A stretch of 50,892 bases of DNA from assembly GCA_036258055.1 (NCBI GenBank), contig DATAEK010000115.1, positions 1 through 50,892 on the forward strand. The letters run 5' to 3'. Both the position numbers and the translations under genes were made by a program. Source of the DNA: DATAEK01 sp036258055. Its GTDB lineage: Bacteria > Acidobacteriota > Vicinamibacteria > Vicinamibacterales > 2-12-FULL-66-21. Shown in pieces: positions 15,548-22,973 of this stretch. Under the pieces are notes generated by a model, which was given only the letters and a program-made list of their open reading frames with translations, did not search any database and was not told the origin of the DNA. Numbering within the stretch: position 1 is the first letter of the stretch; the number at the start of each line of letters is the position of its first letter.

Positions 15548-17926
15548 TCAGTGGCGGACCGTGAACTGCGTGCCCCATTGGCGCGGCTCGCCCGGACGGC
15601 TAGTGATCGCCGTCAGCGGGACGTTCGCCGTACCGGTGATGTATCCCGTGTTGGCCAAGTTGCGCACGTAGACGGCCAATTCCCACCGCTGGCTCCGGGG
15701 CTCGAAGCCACCGCGCAGGTGTACGAGTCCATACGAACGCTGTGTCTCGATGGCGTCGTTGAGCGGGGTGAAGAACACGCGGCTCTGCCAGGACACATCG
15801 CCCCGCACGGAGGCCGTCCCGATCCCGCCAGTCGCGAACTCGTAGACAGCTGAACCGCTCCCAGACCATTCAGGCGCGTTGTTCAGTCGGTTGCCCGCCG
15901 CGTCGAACGTCGTGCCGCCTGGCACCGTCGCGACGTAGCGGTCGTAGGTCGCCTCGAGCCACGAGACGTTCCCCGCGAGCTGCACGCCGCGGCCTGCCGC
16001 CGCGGCCACCTCGACTTCGACGCCCTTAATGGTCGCGGCTCCGGCGTTGCTGATATCGATGACAGCGGGGCGGACGAACGACTGCACCTGCAGGTCCTGA
16101 TAGGCGTTGTAGAACGCCGCCGTGTTCGCATGGACTCGCCCGCCGGCCATCGTGCGCTTCAGGCCACCTTCATAGCTCCAGGCGAACTCGGGGCTGAAGG
16201 CCTTCCCGGGCTCTTGCGCGGTTATGTTGAATCCGCCGCTCTTGAAGCCTCGGGTAGCGGAGAAGTAGACAAACGTGTTGCGCGACGCCTGCACCTCGAT
16301 GCTGCCCTTGGGCGTCCATGCGTCGTAGCTCGCCCGGTCGACGAAGTCATAGAACGACGCCGGATTGTTCAGGATTGCCGTGCCGAGCACGTACTCCCCG
16401 CCGATGTTGTGGAGATCCTTCTGCTCGTCGGTGTACCGGACGCCGCCCGTCAGAGACACGCGGCTCGCCATCTTGTAAGTAGCTTGGCCGAAGAGCGCCC
16501 AGGCGTTTCCTCTAACCGTGGCGAAGGGCCGGATCTGAGTTCCCCTGGGATACACCGTGATTTCGACCTGGCCTTCATTGTGGTCGTCGAAGAAGAATGC
16601 ACCGCCGATCCAGGTGAGCTTCGATGTGCGCTGCACCAGCGTCAGCTCCTGCGAGACCTGGTGTTGGAGGTCAGGAACGTCGGAAGTCAACACTGGTAGT
16701 TCCGTCGAGTCCGAGTCGATGAAGAAGCGATAGTGGGACTTTCGATACGCCGTCAGGCTCGTCAGCATCGTCGCTGCGTTCAATCGGACAACCAGCTTCG
16801 CCGCGGCGCCCTGCTGGACGTTGTTCCCGGACGCCAGGTGGCTCGTGCGCACCTCCCACAAGCTTATCGGGTTGTCGAAGGTGAACCCCGGTTTCGCCAC
16901 GATCGGCTTGGCATACGTGAGCGGAATACCGTCAAAACGACCGTAGTCGCCCGACAGCAGCAACTCGCTGTGGGTCCCGAAGACAACGCGCACCTGCCCT
17001 CGGCCGGCCCACGTGTCCTCGCTGCCGAGCGAGTGGTCAGGATGATCGAGATCCGTCACGAAGCCTTTGCGCGTGCCGCGGAGAAACGCGAAATTGCCCA
17101 TCACCTTGTTCTTGACGAGCGGCCCGCTGACGGCGCCTTCGGCGCGGAGCTTGTCGTAGTTGCCGGCGGTAAGCCGAACGCTCGTCTCGAGCGTGTTGGT
17201 CGGCTGACGAGTGACGATGTTGATCGTGCCGCCAACCGAGTTACGTCCGTAGAGCGTGCCCTGCGGACCCCGCAGGACCTCGACGCGCTCGACGTTCAGA
17301 AGATCCATGAACACCATCACGGGGCGTCCGAGATAGACGCCGTCGAGATGAACGGTGGAGCTGGGATCGGCACCGACAACCGTGCTGTTCGTGCCGATGC
17401 CGCGGATTGTCACCTGCGCCGCGCCGGTGTGCTGCGAGATCGTCACAGCAGGCACGACGCCGGCGAGGCCTTCAACCGTCTGGATCCCGAGCTGCTCGAG
17501 CGTTTGCGCAGGAAGCACCGTCACGGCAATGGGTGTCGACTGGATGTCGGCAGCGCCCGTCTTCGTAGCCGTCACCGTCATCCTCTCGGAGAACGAAGAG
17601 ACAGCAAGTATCAGATCGAGAGTCGCCGAAGCGCCCTCGACATCGACCTCGGTCGTCCGTGATTCGAACCCAGCAAGCGCGGCCGTGACCAGGTAGCGGC
17701 CCGCGGGGAGCGAATCGAGCACGTATCCGCCGTGATCGTCCGTGACCGTTGTTCGTGGCGCCTTCAGAGCGGGGCCTGCGACCGTCAGCGTCACACCCGG
17801 TAACACGCTCCCTGTGGCATCCCGAACGACGCCGGCGAGCCGTCCTTGCAGCTGCGTCGCCGCGGCGTCCATTCCAACCGCCAGCAGGCAAGCGGCACAT
17901 GCGAGTGTCCGCAGGATCAGCAGCAT
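15548..17926 (-). CDS. TonB-dependent outer-membrane receptor with N-terminal carboxypeptidase-regulatory-like domain
   Basis: The 792-residue receptor takes up a large or scarce ligand across the outer membrane with TonB energy. A signal peptide is followed by a CarboxypepD_reg-like domain at about 27-112 (GVVRDATGSVLPGVTLTVAG, GGYVLDSLPAGRYLVTA). The plug follows at about 120-235, with VTVLPAQTLEQLGIQ, TIRGIGTNSTV, VERVEVLRGPQGTLYGRNSV and GGTINIVTR. The rest is the barrel, with GVRYTDEQKDLHN and FVYFSATRGFKSGGFN; the latter resembles the catecholate/siderophore-type (FecA/IroN-like) group rather than SusC. The last residues are FTVRH, so the usual terminal aromatic residue is displaced by two positions. 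No TonB/ExbBD or periplasmic partner gene is adjacent. Confidence 0.9.
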   Translation of the reverse strand: MLLILRTLACAACLLAVGMDAAATQLQGRLAGVVRDATGSVLPGVTLTVAGPALKAPRTTVTDDHGGYVLDSLPAGRYLVTAALAGFESRTTEVDVEGASATLDLILAVSSFSERMTVTATKTGAADIQSTPIAVTVLPAQTLEQLGIQTVEGLAGVVPAVTISQHTGAAQVTIRGIGTNSTVVGADPSSTVHLDGVYLGRPVMVFMDLLNVERVEVLRGPQGTLYGRNSVGGTINIVTRQPTNTLETSVRLTAGNYDKLRAEGAVSGPLVKNKVMGNFAFLRGTRKGFVTDLDHPDHSLGSEDTWAGRGQVRVVFGTHSELLLSGDYGRFDGIPLTYAKPIVAKPGFTFDNPISLWEVRTSHLASGNNVQQGAAAKLVVRLNAATMLTSLTAYRKSHYRFFIDSDSTELPVLTSDVPDLQHQVSQELTLVQRTSKLTWIGGAFFFDDHNEGQVEITVYPRGTQIRPFATVRGNAWALFGQATYKMASRVSLTGGVRYTDEQKDLHNIGGEYVLGTAILNNPASFYDFVDRASYDAWTPKGSIEVQASRNTFVYFSATRGFKSGGFNITAQEPGKAFSPEFAWSYEGGLKRTMAGGRVHANTAAFYNAYQDLQVQSFVRPAVIDISNAGAATIKGVEVEVAAAAGRGVQLAGNVSWLEATYDRYVATVPGGTTFDAAGNRLNNAPEWSGSGSAVYEFATGGIGTASVRGDVSWQSRVFFTPLNDAIETQRSYGLVHLRGGFEPRSQRWELAVYVRNLANTGYITGTANVPLTAITSRPGEPRQWGTQFTVRH

Positions 17927-17984
17927 GCGAGCCTGGGTCTTCGTTCCCCCTCGGAATCCTACACCCCTGGGCTGAAGGCCGATT

Positions 17985-18213
17985 GAGCACCATCCTGGCC
18001 GCCTTCGCGTCTGGCGTGTGCAATGGGTCGACGTCGCCGCTCACTTTCGACGTGATCCAGCGGGTGTCAGCGATCTCTCAAACCTCGAAGGTGTGCGCAT
18101 CGACGCGATTGTCGGACTTGACGTGCTCGCGCGCACCAGTTTCAGCATCGATTACCAGAAGCGCGTGCTGAGGTTCTCGCCGGTCGGTCGAGAGGAGTCC
18201 GTCGCCCCACTCG
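17985..18213 (+). pseudogene. Fragment of a retropepsin-like aspartic protease gene (C-terminal part)
   Basis: In one forward frame the translation reads VSDLSNLEGVRIDAIVGLDV followed by LARTSFSIDYQKRVLRFSP. This matches the C-terminal end of bacterial single-domain aspartyl proteases, where an IDGIIGLDLL-like stretch is followed by a SIDY strand. The catalytic Asp-Thr-Gly half is absent, no ribosome site is seen, and homology stops where the duplicated fragment begins near 18220. I read it as a broken gene. Confidence 0.5.
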
Positions 18214-18219
18214 AGTTGA

Positions 18220-18534
18220 TGCAGTGCCGCTCATCATCAGCGAAGCGGCGAACTCCAATTCGGGGTTGGAGCCCGAGAGCAGCAGGGCTTTCTTGACCGT
18301 GCCGTACCCGTCAACGCTCGACAACTCGCCCGGTAGCTTTCCCACGTCGAGCGTGTTCCGGTTGAATGCGGAGCTTACCTGTTTGTACGACTCGACGAAA
18401 TAACCGGCATCGAACCACGCGAGCGGATCGCGCCCTTTGCCCGCATCCGTCTCCACTCTCGCCATCACGGCCCTCAGCAGGTCGGCGGCGCTCCGCTGAT
18501 CGCGGGCGGCGTAGATCGTCGCGCGCCGCTGTGT
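18220..18534 (-). pseudogene. Truncated duplicate of the secreted-protein gene at 21251-21895
   Basis: About 315 bases match 21335-21650 closely on the same strand, with scattered substitutions. The encoded part starts near TIYAARDQRSAADLL and runs through MARVETDAGKGRDPLAWFDA, YKQVSSAFNRN, DVGKLPGELSSVDGYG and ALLLSGSNPELEFAASLM. The N-terminal 80 residues of the full copy, including the signal peptide, are missing. A stop codon lies just upstream in frame. Beyond the match the frame runs into unrelated sequence. Most substitutions are silent or conservative, so the copy is either recent or was once selected. Confidence 0.8.
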
Positions 18535-18587
18535 CTGGTTCGCTCATTTATTCACGGCGATGGGAAGCCGGCCTCTTACCCACCTTT

Positions 18588-20366
18588 TCACAGGTCCGGT
18601 CTCGCCGTACGCATGAAGTCACAACGTGCGAGAAGAGCCAAGAAACGCGAATCGTCTCGGTAGGGGTCCCATTTGGGATCGACGGGCAGATAGATAAGGT
18701 GTACGTCATGCGCATGGTACGCGCGGTCGAGCCATTCAAAGACGGCCTCGCGCTCACCGAGGCCTGCGTGCACGAGCGCCATTGCGTATGGCGGCACGTA
18801 CCGTTGACGTGAGACAGCCTCCAGCGTCGCCAGGAGCGCGCGGGCCTCACCCGAGCGCCCGACTTTCGCAAAAATGTAGCCCCTGAGCGAAATTGGTTTG
18901 CTGTTCTGGCAAGAGAATCGGGCTGCGAGGGTGAGAGCTTCCAGGGCCAGCTCGTTCTGACCAAGCTGCTCGTACGCCTGCCCGCACGCCATGTGCCCAA
19001 TCCAGAATTCTTCGTCCAGAGCGATCGCCTGCCGGGCGAGGTCACGAGCCGCGGGATAGTCGCGGGCTTGAAACGCGACCTGTGACGACATTGCGTACGG
19101 CATCGCATAGAGCGGATCGAGCTCTGGTGCGCGGCGGGTGATCGGCAGTCCTTCACTGTGCCGACCCATCTGCGACAGGGCGTGCCCAAGCGTCTGGTGC
19201 CCCTGCGCAAAGCTGGGATCCAGCTGCACGGCCAGGCGGAAGCCATCTTCGGCAGCGGTCCAGTCCCATTCGAACATCCAGTTCACGTAACCAAGTGCGA
19301 ACTGCGCCTCGGCGAGCTCCGGGGCGGCGCGCACGGCCTGCCGTGCCGCCTCTCGCGCGCGGGGCCACACCTCGAGAGGAGCAGCATCGCTGTTGATCGG
19401 ACTCGCGGCGTAGGCCATCGCAAGGCCTGACCACGCTAGCGCGTACTCTGGATCGTGCGCTGTGGCACGTTCGTAATATTCAATCGCCCTTTGCGTCGTC
19501 GGTGGCGTGCGTTGGTTCGCGAAGTTTCGGCCACGAAGGTAAAGATCGTAGGCATCAGCGCTTCGCGGTTGTCGCCGCGCGAGCGCGACCAGGCGATCGG
19601 GAGAAACACGGAACCGGACCTGCTCTGCGATCGCTCTGCTCAGATCTCGCTGCAGGTCAAGGATGTTGGTGGGCTCACGATCGTACGATTCGGACCACAC
19701 CTGCACCTGATCGCGCACGCGAATCAGTCGAGATGTGATGCGCAGCCGGCGGCTGTCAGCGCGAAGGGAGCTCTCCACAAGATAGTCAGCGCTCAGCTCC
19801 TGGCCGATTCTGGCAATAGACTTCGTGCATCGCTTGTAGACCGTCGTCGAGGTGCGAGCGACGACGTTGATGTGCTCGGGATCGACCTGCCCAAGCGCAC
19901 CTATGGTCTCCTCGGCTAGACCATCCGCCAGATAGTCGCGTTCACAATCGCCACTGAGATTCTCGAAGGGAAGCACCGCGAGTCTGACGGGTAATGCTGG
20001 CGCGCTCGTACCGTCGATACGCGGGCCGGCACCGACCTCAACGGCCGCGATGAAACGATATCCCTTGCCCGGAATCGTCTCGACAAACGAAGGAACGTCA
20101 GACGAATCCCGCAGAGCCTGCCTGACTTTGCTGATCGCGGTGTTGACGCCGGTCTCGACATCGACGAACACGTCCTTGCCCCACAGTCGGTCGACGATGT
20201 CGCTGCGGGAGACCAGATGATGTCGACTCTCAACCAGTTGGATGAGGAGGTCCATCGGCCGTCGCTCGAGTTTCACCGGGCGGCCGTGGCGGCGTAGCTC
20301 GTAGGCAGCGACGTCGAGCTCGAAGGGACCAAACCGAAACGTCTCGCGCGAATCGGAAGTGGCCAT
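18588..20366 (-). CDS. Winged-helix (OmpR-type) regulator with TolB-like and TPR domains, cytoplasmic
   Basis: The 592-residue protein has an OmpR/CadC-type DNA-binding domain at 1-105 (FRFGPFELDVAAYELRRHG, VSRSDIVDRLWGKDVFVD, FVETIPGKGYRFIAAV). Next comes a TolB-N/FlgO-like domain at about 125-265 (LAVLPFENLSGDCERDYLAD, YLVESSLRADSRRLRITSRL). TPR repeats then run to the end (AIEYYERATAHDPEYALAWS, HQTLGHALSQMGRH). Unlike the relative at 28209 I see no membrane helix between domains, so it is probably cytoplasmic. A transcription factor controlled through its TPR surface is likely. It is divergent from the small exported protein gene at 20548. An 11-bp direct repeat upstream may be its own binding site. 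Confidence 0.88.
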   Translation of the reverse strand: MATSDSRETFRFGPFELDVAAYELRRHGRPVKLERRPMDLLIQLVESRHHLVSRSDIVDRLWGKDVFVDVETGVNTAISKVRQALRDSSDVPSFVETIPGKGYRFIAAVEVGAGPRIDGTSAPALPVRLAVLPFENLSGDCERDYLADGLAEETIGALGQVDPEHINVVARTSTTVYKRCTKSIARIGQELSADYLVESSLRADSRRLRITSRLIRVRDQVQVWSESYDREPTNILDLQRDLSRAIAEQVRFRVSPDRLVALARRQPRSADAYDLYLRGRNFANQRTPPTTQRAIEYYERATAHDPEYALAWSGLAMAYAASPINSDAAPLEVWPRAREAARQAVRAAPELAEAQFALGYVNWMFEWDWTAAEDGFRLAVQLDPSFAQGHQTLGHALSQMGRHSEGLPITRRAPELDPLYAMPYAMSSQVAFQARDYPAARDLARQAIALDEEFWIGHMACGQAYEQLGQNELALEALTLAARFSCQNSKPISLRGYIFAKVGRSGEARALLATLEAVSRQRYVPPYAMALVHAGLGEREAVFEWLDRAYHAHDVHLIYLPVDPKWDPYRDDSRFLALLARCDFMRTARPDL

Positions 20367-20440
20367 CGCGGGTCACCGAGACCCCACAATGCCACAAGTC
20401 GGCCTTCGCCTGCCACTTGCCGCTAGAGAAAAACTTCACG

Positions 20441-20462
20441 CGCTCTTAAGACGCTCTTCATG
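20441..20462. promoter_or_regulatory. Direct repeat with 11-bp period between divergent genes
   Basis: CGCTCTTAAGA (20441-20451) is followed at once by CGCTCTTCATG (20452-20462), sharing the first seven bases. Direct repeats with about 11-bp spacing are the usual target form of OmpR/PhoB-type winged helices. This one sits 75 bases before the start of such a regulator and about 85 before the divergent exported-protein gene. Binding is inferred, not shown. Confidence 0.35.
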
Positions 20463-20547
20463 GTCAAGGCACATCACCTCCGACACGATCGCTCGCGGTC
20501 CGCGAAGCACGCACGTCGTCTCGCGCGACCGCCTAAGGAGGGTGACC

Positions 20548-21087
20548 ATGCAGCTCAACAGCATCGTCAACGCGCAGGAGACTCACCTCACCAAGATCAG
20601 GGCATGGCTATCGCGGCGAGCGATTCCCATCGCGCTCGCGGCGGGAGTCGCGGTGGCGCTTGAGATCACCATGCCGCATCGAGTGGCGGCTCAAGACGGG
20701 CAAGGTCAGGGACGCGTCTGTAGCAATGCTACGCTTCGAGGCGACTACGGTCGTCTCAGCTCGGGGATTCGCCCGGCTCCGGCCAACCCGGCAGTTACGG
20801 AATCGTTTGTCGCCACCGCTCTGCGCACCTACGACGGTAATGGGGGGTTCACCGAGATCAGCAGCTCGCATGGACAGATCACTCCCGCCATTCGGGACAC
20901 TCCGGGGCATGGGACGTACGACGTCCGAGCCGATTGCACGGGAACCTCGATGATCTTCATTACTGGTGCCCCGTTTCCGATCGAGACGAGCTTCGTCATC
21001 GTCGGCAAGGGTGAGGAAGTCCAGCACGCCGTGATGGCGCCACAGCCTCAGGTGGTGACAGCTGTCGAGCGTCGGGTTGAGCGATAG
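20548..21087 (+). CDS. Exported protein of unknown function
   Basis: The 179-residue product starts at ATG 20548 after an aaggaggg site. A long N-region with RAWLSRRAIPIALAAGVAVA forms a signal or anchor ending near HRVAAQ. The mature part has SNATLRGDYGRLSSGI, YDGNGGFTEISSSHG, GTYDVRADCTGTSMIF and SFVIVGKGEEVQHAV. The phrases C-x-N-x-T-L-x-G-x-Y-G and DG-x-G-x-F recur in a family of small secreted bacterial proteins of unknown role, sharing a GTY-V--DCTG motif. Two cysteines may pair. It is divergent from the winged-helix/TPR regulator at 18588, a possible controller. Confidence 0.75.
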   Translation: MQLNSIVNAQETHLTKIRAWLSRRAIPIALAAGVAVALEITMPHRVAAQDGQGQGRVCSNATLRGDYGRLSSGIRPAPANPAVTESFVATALRTYDGNGGFTEISSSHGQITPAIRDTPGHGTYDVRADCTGTSMIFITGAPFPIETSFVIVGKGEEVQHAVMAPQPQVVTAVERRVER

Positions 21088-21250
21088 CGGTGGGTGGCCC
21101 GGACTGCGAGTCTGACCATCGATCGCGATCCTGGCCACCACGGCCGATGGTCACACGTCTCACATCCGAACTGCTGCATCGGAGGCCTGATACTTCACCT
21201 TCACGAAGAAGCCGGCGGCCTGACGACGGCTGCAGGTCTGGCGACGCGGA

Positions 21251-21895
21251 CTAATGCGTCGCCAGGTTTTTCGCGAGCAGCGAGCCAGCTGGGGCACCCG
21301 CGGCCGCCCGACGGCGATGGTCTGCTGACGCATCGCCCCTCGTCATGAGCGACGCGGCGAACTCCATTTCGGGGTTGGAGCCCGAGAGCAGCAGGGCTTT
21401 CTTGACCATGCCATACCCGTCGACGCTCGACAGCTCGCCCGGTAGCTTTCCCACGTCGACCGTGTTCCGGTTGAATGCGGAGCTTACCTGTTTGTACGAC
21501 TCGACGAGATAACCGGCATCGAACCACGCGAGCGGATCGCGTGCTTTGCCCGCATCCGTCTCCGCTCTCGCCATCACCGCCCTCAGCAGGTCGGCGGCGC
21601 TCCGCTGATCGCGGGCGGCGTAGATCGCCGCGCGCCGCAGCGTCTCCATCCGCAGGACCACGGGTGCGTCCGGCGAGAGCAGCCGAAGCGTGTCGGCCGT
21701 CAGGTTCCTGACGTCGTAGCTGGGATCGGGCGCGTTCCAGCTTTTCGCGGTTGCGTCCCACGGCAGCAGCTTCGCCGTGCCGACGTCGAACGGATGGCAG
21801 ATGAGCGGTGGACCGGCCTGCGCGGTCGCGGCGAGCGCGACGATGAACGCGACGGCAACGGTGGTTCGAGCGGTCTGTCGACGTGCCATGAACAT
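21251..21895 (-). CDS. Conserved exported protein of unknown function (full copy of the duplicated gene)
   Basis: The 214-residue product has a signal peptide (RTTVAVAFIVALAATAQA). The mature part begins PPLICHPFDVGTAKLLPWD, with helical repeats after it (LSPDAPVVLRMETLRRAAIY, SAADLLRAVMARAETDAGKA, DPLAWFDAGYLVESYKQVSS). I know this FDVG-AK-LPW type from other Acidobacteriota as an uncharacterised family; the helices are TPR-like in look. aaggagg sits seven bases before ATG 21895; a second ATG lies two codons on. A truncated copy lies at 18220-18534. The C-terminal tail is low-complexity and may differ from relatives. Confidence 0.75.
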   Translation of the reverse strand: MFMARRQTARTTVAVAFIVALAATAQAGPPLICHPFDVGTAKLLPWDATAKSWNAPDPSYDVRNLTADTLRLLSPDAPVVLRMETLRRAAIYAARDQRSAADLLRAVMARAETDAGKARDPLAWFDAGYLVESYKQVSSAFNRNTVDVGKLPGELSSVDGYGMVKKALLLSGSNPEMEFAASLMTRGDASADHRRRAAAGAPAGSLLAKNLATH

Positions 21896-22054
21896 GGCAG
21901 CACCTCCTTGCTGAACGAGGACGAACGCTGTGGAGGCAGTGTTACAGCCGGAACGACTCGTCGGCAGTGAGTTGCGGTGAATGTAACGGTTAGTAACCTG
22001 CCATTCTGCCGGCGCCGTTCCCGGCTAATCGGTTGATTGGGGCATACTTCGAGC

Positions 22055-22948
22055 GTGGAGCCCAGCGCAGAGGACGTTCGCCGGCAGCTCGACCGGATCC
22101 TGGCGAGTGACGGGTTCGCGAACGCCGATCGCATGGCCCGTTTCCTGCGGTACGTCGTCGAACGCTCGCTCGCGGGCGAAGGAGATCAGGTCAAGGAGTA
22201 CGTGATCGGGGTCGACGTCTTCGGCCGCGATGCCGACTATGACCCGCGGCTCGACTCGATCGTCAGGGTAGAGGCGCGTCGGCTGCGAACGAAGGTCGAC
22301 GAGTACTACGCCGGCCCAGGGGCCGCCGATCAGGTCTGCATTCAGATGCGCCGCGGCAGCTATGTGCCGGTATTCGTGACTCGACCCGTCGACACGGCTG
22401 CGACCGTTCCACTGCCGAACACCACCGCGGCTCGCCCAAGCCGCGGACGCGGATGGCAGGTCCGTGTCGGCCTCGCCATCGCAGCGCTGCTGCTCGTGAC
22501 GCTGGCGGCGCGACGGAGCGGGATGTGGGCCACAATGACGCACCCCGCGCCGGCGGTCAGCATTGCGGTCCTCCCATTCACCGAATACTCGACAGATCCT
22601 GAAGGCAGATTGCTCGCCGCTCGTCTGACCGACGGGGTCACCAGCGAGCTTGCGCGGATCGGCACGTTGGGCGTCGCCTCCCACACGAGCGCGCTGCAGT
22701 TTGCCGATCGTCCTCGGAAGCCGCTCAAGGAGATCGCACAGACGCTCAACGTCGACGTCATCATGGAAGGCAGCGTTCGCAAGAACGGCAATCGGATCGA
22801 CGTCGGCGTCCGTCTGATCGATGCGGCCACGGATCGCAAGGTATGGGTCCGGGATTTCGTTGGTGACGCCGGCGATCCGCCGGATCTCGAGCGCCGCATC
22901 GCCACAGCCGCCGCTCCTGCCGCTCTCGCAGCACGGACTCCCCGCTGA
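22055..22948 (+). CDS. Membrane regulator with uncharacterised N-terminal domain and TolB-like C-terminal domain
   Basis: The 297-residue protein has the same N-terminal domain as the left-edge protein: LDRILASDGFANADRMARFL, YVVERSLAGEGDQVKEYVIG, DSIVRVEARRLRTKVDEYYA (residues 1-110). One membrane helix sits at about 131-149 (VRVGLAIAALLLVTLAARR). A TolB-N/FlgO-like domain follows (SIAVLPFTEYSTDPEGRLLA, LNVDVIMEGSVRKNGNRIDV, VRLIDAATDRKVWVRDF). Relatives usually continue into TPR repeats; this one ends 28 residues later, so it looks cut short. The start is taken as GTG 22055; TTG 22037 is an alternative and neither has a strong ribosome site. The MOSC fusion gene begins 25 bases after it on the same strand. 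Confidence 0.75.
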   Translation: MEPSAEDVRRQLDRILASDGFANADRMARFLRYVVERSLAGEGDQVKEYVIGVDVFGRDADYDPRLDSIVRVEARRLRTKVDEYYAGPGAADQVCIQMRRGSYVPVFVTRPVDTAATVPLPNTTAARPSRGRGWQVRVGLAIAALLLVTLAARRSGMWATMTHPAPAVSIAVLPFTEYSTDPEGRLLAARLTDGVTSELARIGTLGVASHTSALQFADRPRKPLKEIAQTLNVDVIMEGSVRKNGNRIDVGVRLIDAATDRKVWVRDFVGDAGDPPDLERRIATAAAPAALAARTPR

Positions 22949-22973
22949 TTCGTCCCCCAGACGACGCCTTGAG

